From Xanthostigma xanthostigma (Eukaryota > Arthropoda > Insecta > Raphidioptera > Raphidiidae), in assembly GCA_963575645.1 (NCBI GenBank), contig OY754464.1:66810948-66874947 (forward strand): a stretch of DNA of 64,000 nt. The letters are read 5' to 3'. The position numbers were made by a program, and so were the translations under genes. The notes below the pieces were generated by a model, which was given only the letters and a program-made list of their open reading frames with translations, was not told the DNA's origin and ran no database searches. How positions within the stretch are numbered: the first letter of the stretch is position 1; each line of letters opens with the position of its first letter. Below, piece by piece: positions 34,241-45,536 of the stretch.

Positions 34241-34520
34241 CTCAAAAAAAATCACTTTTTTGTAGCAACTTGGACTAAAAAGTACCTAATAGATAATTTT
34301 TAAATATAAAGAGTTTGTTCAACAGCGATACGAAATCCCTCAACTCGATATAATTTAATTTTTTGAATATATTTAAATTGAGAATAGCGTATTCAAAAAA
34401 TTAAATTTTATTGGGCTGGGTGATTTCGTATTCGCTGTTGAACAAACTCTTTATATTTAAAAATTACTTATTACTTTTTAGTCCTAGTTGCTACAAAGTT
34501 TTATCAAAGTTTTATTAAAC
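34241..34520. repeat. 280-bp palindrome
   Basis: The arms contain AAATATAAAGAGTTTGTTCA and CAGCGATACGAAATC on one side and the complements on the other. The loop is near 34375. It is non-coding. No CGAAACG core is present, so it is not grouped with F1-F12. Confidence 0.75.
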
Positions 34521-34719
34521 TCTAGTTTTAAAAAATCAACATTCTATGACTATGCTTAAATAAATTGTTTATAAATTTTTAAATATTTAAATAAATTATT
34601 GTATTGTCATGGGTTCTTAATACGTGTGCAAAATTTCAAATTATTCAGACGTTTGGAAGTGGGTGAAATATAATTGAAAGATTCCATTAGAAATACAGGT
34701 GAATAAACCAAATTATCTA

Positions 34720-34965
34720 CCAATTTTTCAGACACTATATTGAATAAAAAAATATAGAATTATAATTCAATAAATTAACGTTTCAGTCCCAAATTGAATT
34801 TTGTTAGAAACTAATTAATAATTAATTTTTATATTTTTAGTTCAATTTTGAAGAGCACCCAAATCCGGACTTAAACGTTAATTTATTCAATTATAATTTT
34901 ATACTTTGTTAATATAAGTATTGTCTGAAAAATTGGTCGATAATTTTATTTATTGAAGAGTAATC
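34720..34965. mobile_element. Foldback F7 (decayed member of the F8/F9 family)
   Basis: Arms ACCAATTTTTCAGACA and TGTCTGAAAAATTGGTCGA, with TTAACGTTTCAG on the left and TTAAACGTTAAT on the right. The right-hand core has mutated to TTGAAGAG..CCGGACTTAAACG. The right end continues ATTTATTGAAGAG and ATCAGACGTTAAACAAAG, as in F8. Confidence 0.65.
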
Positions 34966-35289
34966 AGACGTTAAACAAAGATTTGTATACAGATGAAAGT
35001 AATAAAAGGGTTAAGCAAGTTCGTAATACAGTGGTGCGAAACAGCACCTTGTTTTGAGAGGCTCAACATTAATGCGTATTATAAAATGAAATGTTTATTA
35101 AAACCGAGCTGTTACGAAATATAAAATGAAAATAATATACAAAGTTAATTCTATAAATTGAGAAAATTTTCTATTTAGTTCATTATTCTATAATCAAATT
35201 CGAAGCTTCAGAAAGTGTTTGGGATTTTAAACTAAATACTTACAAAAAAAGTCTACTTGAAAAAATAAATAGAATAATAATCCGTTACG

Positions 35290-35580
35290 GAAAGTATACC
35301 ATTATTATATAAAAAAACATCGTTATATCCAAAAACAATAGGGCTCTTCATATTTGCATACCAAACATTCTCCCAAAATTTGGTTTTAATCCGCTCATCC
35401 GTCTGACCTGTATCGTGCTCACCGACTAACAGACAGACGCACCGTTTTTTTCCAAAAATATGTTTTTTTGGATTCGAGCGACCTCAAAACGAAAAAATAT
35501 TGTAAAATTTTGAAAAGCGATTTTTGTCCTAAACTATAAGTACCATTCCCCACTTGTGGGTTGGAATGGTAAAAATGATC
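35290..35580 (-). repeat. Dispersed repeat R, copy at 35.3 kb
   Basis: In reverse it contains the hairpin ACCATTCC..GGAATGGT, then ATGAGCGGATTAAAACCAAA and TTTTGGGAGAATGTTT. A plus-strand copy lies at 38160-38340, and the hairpin alone is at 13605. Part of the AACCAAATTTTGGGAG phrase also occurs inside K4 and K6. Confidence 0.6.
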
Positions 35581-35595
35581 CATTTAATATCAATC

Positions 35596-35720
35596 TTTCA
35601 AACTATTTCCTAACATTAAATATTGGTGATATATGGAAAATCTAATTCATTCTAAAATTATGAACAACCTAAGATTTTGGTTGTTTCGCAGCTCTTCAGC
35701 GCTAATAGAGGAACCGCCAG
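35596..35720 (+). repeat. Dispersed repeat, second copy of the 11215 sequence
   Basis: It shares ATATTGGT, CCTAAGATTTTGGTTGTT and CAGCTCT in order with 11215-11330. The stretch from here to 36240 shows no other recognisable feature apart from a CCCGC-rich hairpin near 36120-36170. Confidence 0.55.
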
Positions 35721-36247
35721 TGGTTATTGCTAAAATCGTCAACGACCCACCACTATTATTTAATATTACAAAAGCTCAATACACCCACATCTACCACTGC
35801 AGAATTTGATAATTACTGGCGAGTTTGACATAGTTTACAAATTAGAATGCTGAACACTGGTCTTGAGTTCAAATCCCGACACAAATTATGTAACGCCTTG
35901 ACATTCAACATAATGCCTCCTACGCCATAAATAGCAATGCAGGTGAAGGTCGAAACCGCGTTCAACTAAACCCATATTAAAATGAATGTGATGCATTCTT
36001 GCCTACACACGCTTACATATTATTAAGCTTGCTGGGAATGTGAAAACAGTTCAAAAATAGTCGTTGCCTTAGACATAACTAGAGAATGCCATCCCGCAAG
36101 ATAATTTCAATCCAGGTATTTGCGGGACTGAACCATCTTAGTCCCGCTGGATATTTGCGTGATCCAGCAGGGTTGACTTAAACCTCTGAATTCAATCGTA
36201 ATAAAGACCAATAGACCTCGTTTTCATGGTTTTAATTTTAACCTATA

Positions 36248-37136
36248 TTAAGGACGTAGTCCTATGTTCAGGCTCGTTTTCAACCGTTATTTCAGAAATT
36301 TTTTTTAATATCAAAATAATGTACGATGTTTTCAATTTTGTTACATGTTTTACTGACATCGTAAACTAAGACAAAAACATTTTTTTTGCTTAATTTTGCG
36401 CCATTTTATAATTGTTTTTTTAACCTAAAGTAAACTTTAAGTGGAGGTAGGTGGGTAGCGCGGGTGATAACGTCACTTGGAGTCAACTAAATTATAAAAA
36501 TTAAATTGGTTATTGTTTCGTAGGCTTGTGGCTCTATCCCGTACTAGAAATAAACATTTTTATTGATAAATAACAAAATGGCGGGTTTTAGAAAAAAAAC
36601 AAAGAGAAAATCGTGATTTTTTCGTTGAAAATCGATTAAAAAAATTAGAAATAATTTTTATAATTAAGTAATTCTAGTACCGGACGGAGCTATTGTTGTG
36701 TAGAATACCCTGTGCAAAACTGAAAGCAATTGTTTCCATCACCCGCGCCACTTAGAAAAACGTGGTTTTGAGAAAAACGCGTTTAAAGTTTTAATTTCAG
36801 ATTTCTTACAAAAAAATAAAAATGAATATTTACACTAATCAGCTATGCCTGGTGTATATTAAACCTTCCGTTTCTTCAAAGGCATCGTTTTCTGTTAATT
36901 TGTTTGCTCTACTCTGCGAGAGTATAAGGGTAACGTGATAACAATTGAGAGATAAGAGCAGGTAAGAGTCTTATCGTAAGACCGTTGCTGCTCTCGACTA
37001 TATGCTATAACTTTGTAAATATTTAATATTTCGGCCTAAAATTTTTACAGTATTTTCTCAATATATTATACTTACTAAAAATGTAAAAAAAATAAATTCG
37101 TTTTCTCAAAACCCGAACACCAGACTACGTCCTTAA
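36248..37136. mobile_element. TTAA MITE family 2
   Basis: TTAA lies at 36248-36251 and 37133-37136, with termini GGACGTAGTC and GACTACGTCC. The 880-bp inside is non-coding and unlike TTAA family 1. TTAA specificity and short termini suggest a piggyBac-type source. I see no second copy in the window. Confidence 0.8.
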
Positions 37137-37340
37137 ACAAGTTTTTTGGTACTTATTAAATGGTTTATTAATACTGTTAGACATAAAGATTAAGACATAA
37201 ATTGACATAGAATGAGATAGGATCATAAAACACAAGACATAAATTGACATAATAACATAAACATCAGAATTCAGAAACAGAAGTTGATTTAATAACGTAA
37301 TTTAAACATCAGAATCCTCAATTGACATATTTCACATTTA

Positions 37341-37577
37341 TCACAAACATAAATTGACGAAATAGTTCATTTCCTTCTTTATCAAAACCTCAAAGTTGCC
37401 CATATTGCCTGACCTAGGTTGTTGGGCTGTTGATCCAGAACTTTTCATACTAGCCAAAGTCAGTTCCAATTCGTCTTGAAGTGACATTGGTGCTGCTTCC
37501 AAATTGGCGAGAAGGATAATAATAATAATAATTATAATAATAATGTCGTCATAAGGATCATCAGCGCCAAGTAACAC
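37341..37577 (-). pseudogene. hAT-like transposase fragment
   Basis: The frame reads ELELTLASMKSS, then NFEVLIKKEMNYFVN. The latter resembles the segment just upstream of the C-terminal dimerisation domain in insect ZBED-type hAT transposases ('IKKEM.LFE'). An (ATT)n tract encodes ten isoleucines, which is an expansion rather than protein sequence. The catalytic region and the dimerisation domain are absent. Low confidence. Confidence 0.35.
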
Positions 37578-37832
37578 GTATGAACAACGCTTCTCTGTAA
37601 TCCCGCTAGTCTAGCCGGACCTCGACCGAAATTATTCCCGCAAAATGTACGCAGGATCCCGGTATTTCGGAATTCTGTATCCCGGTATTGCATTCCATAG
37701 ACAGAACAGATCAGATATTTCTAAACTAAAAAAAAATGCTCACAACACTCAGTCACAAACATGCGTTCTTTTATGAATCTATATTATAATAACGAAAAAT
37801 ATAAGTTATGAAAATATATAAATTTAACAGTT

Positions 37833-38107
37833 GTATTTTGCCACGGCCCACGATGAAGGAAGGTTTGGTTAAGGATCCAGAAATAAGCTTTACCAATGTT
37901 ACGCTAGTGGCCAACGTTTCGAAAAAATGTATTTTCATCTTCAGGGTCTCAAGCTGGTCAAATAGTGAAGATGAAAATACATTTTTCGAAACGTTGGCCA
38001 CTAGCGTAACATTGGTATAAAGCTTATTTCTTGATCCTCAACCAAACCTTTCTCCATCGTGACATTTTATTGGATCAACACTACTATCTACTGAAGTCGT
38101 ATTTTGC
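37833..38107. mobile_element. Foldback element F5, sister of F4, 9-bp duplication
   Basis: GTATTTTGC lies at 37833-37841 and 38099-38107. The palindrome arms share GGTTGAGGATC, AAGCTTTACC and CTAGTGGCCAACGTTTCG with F4. Cores at 37915-37944 (-) and 37965-37993 (+) give CTGAAGAT-GAAAATACATTTTTTC-GAAACG, with a clear stem. The right tail TATTGGATCAACA is the reverse of F4's left tail. Confidence 0.85.
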
Positions 38108-38414
38108 ACAAAAGATGAACGTATCTACAAACTGTTTTTCAAAATTGTCTTCTTTATATTTCCCATTCCAACTCCACAAGTGAGGAATGATTCTAATTTA
38201 GAGACACGATTCTGGTCAAACTGATGAACAAATTGAAACCAAATGTTGGGAGAATGTTTAAAAAGCAAATATGACAATCCCTATTATTTTTGGGGAAAAG
38301 CAGCGTATGCGCAGAAAAAATATATATCTACGTTATAGCGTAGTTTTTTTATATAATAATGATATACCAGTAGGAAAAAAAACCCAACCAGTCCCTGCTG
38401 AATGCGAGTTTAGT

Positions 38415-38769
38415 GTTCTCACTAGAGCTGTAAAAGTAACGAGAAATTGTGTATCCGTATGTATTCGTTACTTAAAGAACCAGTACCCGTTACTTTCGTA
38501 TCGTTACGTTACTCGTTACTTTTCATACGTCATACAATCGTGTACTAACAGCATCAAGCATGTACCATTGCATCGAGGCGCGTCACATACGTAATACGGT
38601 ATGACTTCGTTCGTATAACGTATAACCGCATCAAACGAGTCGAACTGACATGGATACGACAAATGCGAGTAACGAAATGAATTTGTAAGTAACGATTCGT
38701 TACTTCGAGTCCGATGTACCCGTTACTCAGTAACGAATACATACGGTTTGTTACAGCTCTAGTTCTCAT
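38415..38769. mobile_element. hAT MITE (339 bp) rich in GTTAC motifs
   Basis: TAGAGCTGTAA at 38423 pairs with TTACAGCTCTA ending at 38761. The flanks GTTCTCAC and GTTCTCAT match at 7 of 8 bases. The terminus and duplication fit hAT. The interior repeats CGTTACT many times on both strands, probably transposase-binding subterminal motifs. The 107-codon frame at 38271-38594 crosses the left edge and is not a gene. Confidence 0.8.
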
Positions 38770-38799
38770 CACTGTTCGTCAGAATATATTAAGGAATAA

Positions 38800-39275
38800 A
38801 CTTTAAATCCCTCAGAATTATTTTTGGTACACCTTGTATGTGTATTATCTATTTTTTCATGCCTGGTATTCGATAGCGCTTTCTCGTGAAGAGCAGTTGT
38901 TTTGTTTTAAAAAAAAGGAACGTCCTTGTTAATCTGCTTATAGTGGAATATCGCGTAATTAAATATCCCCGTGGCAACTATCGGATGATACACATCATCA
39001 GTCAGGATAGCGGCGGAGCCGGGAGGAGAAAAAAGGGATGATCGGGCTTCGTTTCATTATAGGTTTGTTGGTTAATTAATACATTACCAACGTGAGTCAT
39101 GCAAGGCCATACGCCTATATTATGCAAACCATTTTATTATAAACTGAAGGACGAACTATACGTGTTAAAGAGTATCATCTGATCAAACTCTGACCGCGCC
39201 ACCTAATTAAAACTCGTTTTGAAGTGAAACTTTTTTTGTCGTGATAAAAATAATCTTTTTTGTTTTTAGTGTTAA
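38800..39275. other. No recognisable feature
   Basis: Mixed composition with a small hairpin (GATGATACACATCATC) near 38982. I see no open frame or repeat partner. Confidence 0.4.
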
Positions 39276-39788
39276 ATTGATTATTCAATAAATAAAATTA
39301 TCGACCAATTTTTCAGACAAATATATTAACAAAAAATATAAAAATTAATACATTAACGTTTCGGTCCGGATTTGGACCTTTTTCAGAACTAATCTAAAAA
39401 ATATATACCTATATCTATTAATTTTTATATTTTGATGGGATAACGTCTTATAAATTGATGAAACACCGGCTGCATGCACGAAAATAAATTGATGAAACAC
39501 CGGCTGCATGCACGAAAAAGTGTCACGTTCCGAAATGTGGTACGTTCCGAAATGTGTCACGTTCCGAAATGTGTCACGTTCCATGCACGATCGGCCCAAG
39601 TTTGACAGCTACTAAAATTTAGGTTATGTATTATTCGAGCGGAATACGTTATCACGTAAAACTATCGTCCGTAAACCGACTTTACAGACAACCAATTTTG
39701 TGTTAATATTTTGTCTGAAAAATTGGTCGATAATTTTATTTATTGAAGAGTTCTAATCAGACGTTAATCAAAGATTTATATTGATTAT
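39276..39788. mobile_element. Foldback element F8 split by K5
   Basis: ATTGATTAT lies at 39276-39284 and 39780-39788. The left arm has ATCGACCAATTTTTCAGACA and the right arm the complement. The core on the minus strand at 39357-39386 is CTGAAAAA-GGTCC-AAATCC-GGACC-GAAACG, with a perfect 5-bp stem. The right arm lacks the core. K5 interrupts it at 39430-39695. Confidence 0.8.
39430..39695 (-). mobile_element. K-family element, copy K5
   Basis: Minus-strand TTGGTTGTCTGTAAAGTCGG is at the right edge and ATCCCATCAAAA (one base off the consensus CACG) at the left. The segment AATTGATGAAACACCGGCTG is duplicated, and ACGTTCCGAAATGTG units are repeated three to four times. TTTT occurs at both edges and once in the reconstructed F8 site, consistent with a 4-bp duplication. 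Confidence 0.85.
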
Positions 39789-39934
39789 GTTACGACCGTT
39801 GTACCGACATGATTAGCAGCGTTTTTATAGGGAGGGTGTACAAAAACACATGTTTATTGATTATCAACCATTGAATTCTCAGTAAAAGCATGTCTCTAGC
39901 TAATTAAACTATTAGGGAGCACTGCAGACCCTTG

Positions 39935-40100
39935 TGCTAACTTTCAATCTCTTATATACCACTCGATCCAGCATTCCCGTTCCTTGTACTACCTCGAACA
40001 AAACGTGAACTGGTTGGATGATACATAATCTTCTGGATTCTTTAATTGTCCATAAATTATCCAGGACCCGGCGTTTGCACAGAATTTGTGACACGCTGTT
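39935..40100. repeat. Dispersed repeat, second copy of the 1890 sequence
   Basis: CACTCGATCCAG, CGTTCCTTG and ATAATCTTCTGGATTC occur in the same order as at 1890-2060. The 60-codon minus frame here has no recognisable motif. Confidence 0.5.
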
Positions 40101-40109
40101 TCTCTCTGG

Positions 40110-41460
40110 GTATTTGACTAAACATTTTTTTATTGTTATACTAAATTCTTAACAAAATGGCATTTAAATTGCTTAATTCTGATTTTAAACAAACATTTTT
40201 GGTCTACAGTGTTTTGACGTCATAATTTCATGAGCGTGCGTTTATATCATCTACTAATACTGACTATAAACATCTATAAATCCAAAAACAGGCTGCTAAA
40301 AAATACTGTTTTGTACCTATGTAAACATTCTAAGCTGTTTTATGGTTATATTAATTTAATAAATAGAAATACTTGAAATAAACGTAATGCAAGTATCGTG
40401 ACACAGATTAAAAATAATGATTTTATTTATTTATTTCAAAACGTTTACGAAACTTCAAAAATTAACAGTTTTAAAAAAATATTTTAGAGCATAAACTTTC
40501 ATTATAACAAAAAAATCAGTGTAATACATTTTGCACTTAAAAAATGAAGTCCGGTTCTGTGATAATCAATTATTTTTTTATACAGATTATTAACAAAAAC
40601 AAAAGTAACTAATCGCCTACTGCATAACCTATAAAATACCGTGCTATTGACCCATTATAATTAGTAAATATATCCCATTAATTTTTAATGAACTTCCAAT
40701 ATTTCATTATTAGTGTCTTTCTGGTGCTTTTATTACTTGAAAAAGTCGTTTCGTAAATAAAAAAGTTAATATCTTATAAATCTATAGTTACAAGGAAAAA
40801 TGGTTTAGGTATATTTTTTTTTGCTATAGTGAATTTAACAACTTAATTGTCATCGTTTTTTAAATTTCAATCGCGTTGCAGATATTAATAATAGCCGACG
40901 TTTCATGGTCATTGCAGTTAACTTTTTCAGGGCAAACCTAGAATTTCTATTTTTTGTAAGATTAATAACTGAACAATTATCCAGCAGAAATGTCAGTTAG
41001 TATTTAGTTATTCATTTAACACTACAATGGAAAGATCCAGCACTATTTTGATCGAGTTGAATGCTATTCATTCAGCTGCATCGATTTTAAATTTCAGTAA
41101 ACTTGTACAGTTTTCGTGGAAACATCATATTTAGTGGAAGCTTTTTAGACTTCCGTTGTCCGTCCGTTCGTTCTGTAACAAAACTGTTCTTTGATATGGT
41201 GGTAAATATTTATTTACAACAATAAAAGGCAAACAAACTAAAATTACTTCTCTTATAATATAATGGAAATGAAATAGAAATAATGTAACATACAAAACAA
41301 CAACTTCTAAGTAACAAAAACAATAGAAAGTCACTAGGCACACAGAAACATATTATACAACAATTATTTATGTAAGCGCTCTAGAAAATTTATATATCAA
41401 CTCAATGATTTATGTCTGGCGATCGAAAACACTATGGCGTCTTAACTGTGTCTGACCTGT
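40110..41460. other. Mostly unrecognised; one solo hammerhead-like core
   Basis: AT-rich. The minus strand at 40899-40930 reads CTGAAAAA-GTTA..TGAC-..GAAACG, a weak version of the foldback core. The 70-codon minus frame at 41131-41343 is hydrophobic and AT-driven, with no motif. Confidence 0.35.
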
Positions 41461-41502
41461 GAACTGCAGGCGCGGCTGTATTTATATCTGTGCTGCCTTG
41501 TG

Positions 41503-41651
41503 ATCGAACATTCTGGAAAAAATCTACCTGCGTCGATATTCTGCGGGCTTTTTCTCGAATGTTCGAAAACCCTTCTTCCTGTTCCTACAAAAACTCTTCT
41601 ATGTGCTACCTGCGCGCAGTGCCAGTGGGGTACGTCAAAGTTCTATATAAG
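41503..41651 (+). promoter_or_regulatory. Candidate heat-shock promoter (two HSEs plus TATA)
   Basis: GAACATTCTGGAA at 41506-41518 is a perfect three-unit heat-shock element (GAAnnTTCnnGAA). TTCTCGAATGTTC at 41552-41564 is a second perfect three-unit site with an imperfect fourth unit. TATATAAG follows at 41644-41651. A GTAAGT donor-like site lies at about 41906, some 230 bp downstream, and the interval has no recognised protein. The layout resembles heat-shock genes whose first exon is noncoding. No HSP coding sequence lies downstream in the window. Confidence 0.5.
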
Positions 41652-41699
41652 CAACTAGTCAATTATTCGTATTCATTTGTGCTTTGTTCCGTAGATATT

Positions 41700-42760
41700 T
41701 CTTATGTTGTTTTATCAAACAAACAAAAATTGGCATGTGCGATATAGATTTATTTTTAGATTTGAAATATCGACTCGTAGATGATATTCGTGTACCTACT
41801 TCGTACTTAATAGTTCGTATAGTTCTGTATCAGGAACATCAAACTATTCGAATCTCATCTAAAAAGTCATTCTTGTTATTACAATGCAGTACTGAACGTG
41901 GAACGTAAGTTTGTGACTGTGACAGTTCAGTTATTGACATCTGAACTACCCGCGAAATAATGATTGCAGTCAATATATATTGAGTTCTGCATTTGAAAGT
42001 GACCAAACTGCACGAGGTTAAGAACGGTTCTTGATTCGCTGGTTGAATACAGTTTTAATGACTCGTCTATTAATACATTTCTGATAGAATGGCATGTCGC
42101 AATTACTTAATGGATCCATCATCTTTTTCCTCGTATAAATGTTTAACGAACTTTTTTTTTGTTGAGATTGTGGAACGAAATAGAACAACGGAGTGACGTG
42201 CATATTGATTATTGTGAAACTTTCTTTGACATTTTTTTTATTAATAAAGAAAATGTATAAATTTCCAAGCACGTACTTTAAAGAAGAAAATTCCACACTG
42301 CGGGTTGTAATCTAAACGAGGAAAAGACAAGGTTTATTTGGAATCTTGGTCACAAAGGAAAGTAGTGACAGATGCTCTAATAAGGAAGTCTCCACCTCAA
42401 CTCAGTTCTAGGACAAACTAGTAGGGTTTAGGGCTGGAGAAACTTCTGGACAACCGTGTAGATGCGTATTTTTGTTATAAGAAAAAATGTGGAAACAAGG
42501 CCAACCCTAAAACTTTGCGCTATGTGTTAAGTACGTTTCCATGATGAAAATACGAGATAGAAGTTTAAAATCGTAATTATAACTTGAAAGAACTTCAAAA
42601 TAACACACAGCACAACATAAACGTATAGCTAGATTACAAGATACGTCAGAATCCAATATGGCGAATAGCGTTTTAGACTTTGAACAGATTAAAAAAGGGT
42701 AGTATTCAAACGAGTGACTGTAAATTACAATTTTGGGTGACAAAAATAATCAACTTGGGT
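41700..42760. other. Unrecognised stretch downstream of the HSE cluster
   Basis: Short frames at 41684-41908 (+), 42018-42296 (-) and 42507-42743 (-) show no family motif. If the upstream promoter is real, this would be its first exon and intron or a noncoding transcript. Confidence 0.3.
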
Positions 42761-42987
42761 TACTGTATTACTAAGTGAGCGACTGACTGCGCGTGACGAG
42801 AAATCAACAGAACAGCAACTTACAAACATCCATTTGAGTTACTTGAAATACAAAATGGGAAACTTCATAATATTTTATGTATATATGTATAATAACGTCC
42901 TGCATTTTTTTCAAAATTTGGCAAATGATTTATTTATTCTGAGCGGCATTTTGTTAATAGTTAATTGTTTGGATAGAACTATTTAAT

Positions 42988-43210
42988 TCGCATACCCCGT
43001 TATCGTTCACCCCGGAATTGTTTTTTTAAAAACTTCACATATGCCCCTTCCCGTTTCACTGCGAGACAATTCGCATACCCCTTTATCGTTCACCCCGGAA
43101 TTAGAACTCGCATACCCATTTATCGTTCACTCTGGAATTTTTTTTTAAAAACTCCACCTTTGCCCCATCGCATTTCACTGCGAGACAATTTGCATACCCC
43201 TTTATCAAAA
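42988..43210 (+). repeat. Two-copy tandem repeat (about 120 bp)
   Basis: The order CGCATACCCC, TTATCGTTCACCCCGGAATT, a T/A run, then TGCCCC..TTTCACTGCGAGACAATT occurs twice. A partial third unit lies between them (GAACTCGCATACCC). It is GC-richer than its surroundings. Confidence 0.75.
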
Positions 43211-43332
43211 AAAGCGGTGGTTTTCAATCTTCATGAAAATGTGAGTTTTAAGTTGTAGTCTCAAAGTGAAAAAAAAAAAATAAAAAGTAAAAACAAAAGA
43301 AGATATCTGCTTCAAAATTACCGAAGGCATTC

Positions 43333-43440
43333 TAGTCGCTCACTTAGTAATTTAGTCGCTCACTTAGTAATTTATTCGCTCACTTAGTAATTTAGTCGCC
43401 CACTTAGTAAATTAGTCGCTCACTTAGTAATTTAGTCACC
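43333..43440 (+). repeat. Minisatellite, 20-bp unit
   Basis: TCGCTCACTTAGTAATTTAG is repeated five times and a bit, with one or two changes per unit. There are no spacers, so it is not a CRISPR. Confidence 0.9.
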
Positions 43441-43499
43441 TAACTATTATTTTAATATCTCAAGTTATTAAAACAGTATCTCATTATCAGTCACCAAAT

Positions 43500-44500
43500 T
43501 TTTTTTTATTCGACCGTTTCATAATTCCCCATTAAAAAATACAATTTTTAAAACTGAATTATAAAATTTATGTTGCATTATATGAATATAAATCAATATT
43601 TCTTTTTTTTTCTTCCGCCACCAATAGCTTCAGGGTGTCAATATTTCTCGTTTGCTTTTTACAAAATTGAAAATCTATTAAGAATATGTATTATTAGATT
43701 TTTTGATACATGATGCAAAATACCATATTCTAAATCCGGTACTGTTTGAATGTCGAATTGTAAATTTATCATTGAAGATAATATTATTATTGCATGAATC
43801 TCCGGAATCTCAGGATGTAACTGTAATGGAACGACGGAATCCAGTCAAACCGTCGTTTTTTGAAAACAAACTGTATAATAATAATATGTGCTGTGAGTAT
43901 AGCATCAAGACGCGCTATTCTTCAGTGCTGCCACTATAACTATATGTGTTCGGTTTATTGTGTTTTGTGTGTTGGGAGCTCTTGTAGTTATATAAGAGTT
44001 ATCTCACCTCAGCATGTGGGCGCGGTGCAACGAAACTATTGAGATAAGAATGTTAAGTAGAACAACAAAAATCAATATCACCACATTAACATTTATTTTG
44101 ATGTAAAACATCTGACGGCGCTTTTGGTTGGGAGTAAAACCGTGCAGTTGGCGCGACGCAGTTCGTGGGACGTGTTACGTTTCATTTGCGCGTGTTGTGT
44201 GTATGCGTTGGACAGCTCTGTGTTGGAGTGACGAACATGGCGCGTCTGTTAATACGTTGAATTTAGTTACTGGAATTTCGCTTAAATTATATGTTTTACA
44301 TCTGCCAGGTGTCCCACGACGGCTCACAACATTTTTTAATCGAACTGAGTAGCTTTGTGGTATTTTAAAGAATCAAATTTTGATTTATTGTATAATAGCC
44401 TACCCAATGTAGTCAAAAACTTGAGTATTCATTCATTTAAAATAAAAGTAAAAAACCTCTATAAATAAAATTATATAATCTAAATTATAAGTTATTGTTA
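43500..44500. other. Unrecognised; GC-richer around 44.1-44.3 kb
   Basis: GATGTAAAACATCTG at 44099 and its near complement at about 44287-44302 may mark the ends of a 200-bp element. The 74-78 codon frames at 43703-43939 and 44128-44352 have no motif. Confidence 0.3.
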
Positions 44501-44559
44501 TTATTATTACTATTATTTTTATTTCTCACATATTTGTATTTTTTTTTTGTTATGGTTTG

Positions 44560-44624
44560 GAATGTAAACCAGCTTTAAGCTGAATTCACGCCTTTTGATA
44601 AAACTGTTTTTTCATCAATAAAGA

Positions 44625-44663
<39 letters not shown>

Positions 44664-44675
44664 TATTATTTCCGA
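44560..44675 (+). mobile_element. LINE-type 3' tail with (ATT)n
   Basis: AATGTAAACCAGCTTTAAGC, then ATCAATAAAGACATT (poly(A) signal) and about 12 ATT triplets at 44629-44669. This is how LINE 3' ends in this window terminate (compare 8985 and 12117). No coding part was recognised upstream. Confidence 0.55.
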
Positions 44676-44935
44676 CGAAGATAAATGTGACTTTCGAAAC
44701 TCACGCGAACGAAACCGAAGGTACAACTATAGCTATTTGAAATGTGTGTCTATATTAACAATTTCGTCGATAAATACGGTAGATTTGACTGAAATCTATC
44801 GAAAATTATTAAGCATGAAACATATTAAAACACATAATATATCCGCAAAATTTGAATTACAACAATAATAAAACTGAATGACAGTTATTTTATATGCGCA
44901 TTGCTTACGCCCTTACAGCTTGTCCGTCTCTCTCG

Positions 44936-45385
44936 ATAAAACAGTTGACTGTCGAATGCTATTTTACCCACTTAAGTCGTTAAAGCTGTTCATATATGAC
45001 GCTTCGGTACGGCAGACTTGATTAAATTTTATCACAAATTGCTATTTTAGATTTTTCTTTATGTTTTGTTTTTTAAAACAATTCATTAACTATCCTCATA
45101 CTTAAATCTGTCAATAAAACAGTTGATTGTCGAATGCTGTTTTATCCACTTAAGTCGTTGTTAAAGTGGTTCATATATGACGCTTTGGTACGGTATACTT
45201 GATTGAATTCTATCACAAATTACTATTTTCTCTAATACCTATAGATTTTCCTTCTTTTTTTTTAAACAATCCAATAACTATCTTCATACTTTAAATCTTA
45301 CTATACAACAGTTGACAGTCGAATGCTGCTTTATCGACTTAAGTCGTTGTTAAAGTGGTGCATAGATGACGCTTCGGTACATTTC
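44936..45385 (+). repeat. Tandem repeat, about 185-bp unit, 2.5 copies
   Basis: Units start at about 44936, 45114 and 45300 with ACAGTTGACTGTCGAATGCT and run through CACTTAAGTCGTT and ATGACGCTTCGGTACG. The units are diverged. Confidence 0.75.
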
Positions 45386-45536
45386 TTTGATATACACTTT
45401 CTTCTTGTTTTTGAAGTGAAAACTTCTTTAGCGGCGTTGTACACTTTTTTTGTAATGGGTAAAAAATGTTAAACTCGCGTCAGGCAAAGTAAGAACTGGG
45501 TGAGACTCTCTAAGTGATAGTAATTGCCAGATACTT

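Larger units (their letters stand above)
42766..43490. repeat. Element-like block bounded by inverted CTCACTTAGTAAT
   Basis: ATTACTAAGTGAGCGACT at 42766 faces the array of its complement at 43333-43440. Outside both lie similar TGACTG / CAGTCA and CAAGTT / AACTTG phrases. The block may be a MITE whose right subterminal repeat has expanded. No duplication was found. Confidence 0.45.

Noticed and set aside
38271..38594. 107-codon frame
   Set aside because: It crosses the left edge of a hAT MITE with an 8-bp duplication and reads through GTTAC-rich terminal sequence.
38982..39004. CATCATCAGTCAGGATAG as a hammerhead box
   Set aside because: No GAAA box follows at a suitable distance. It is only a short hairpin.
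43333..43440. Regularly spaced repeats resembling a CRISPR array
   Set aside because: Units are directly adjacent with no spacers, and the genome is eukaryotic. It is a minisatellite.
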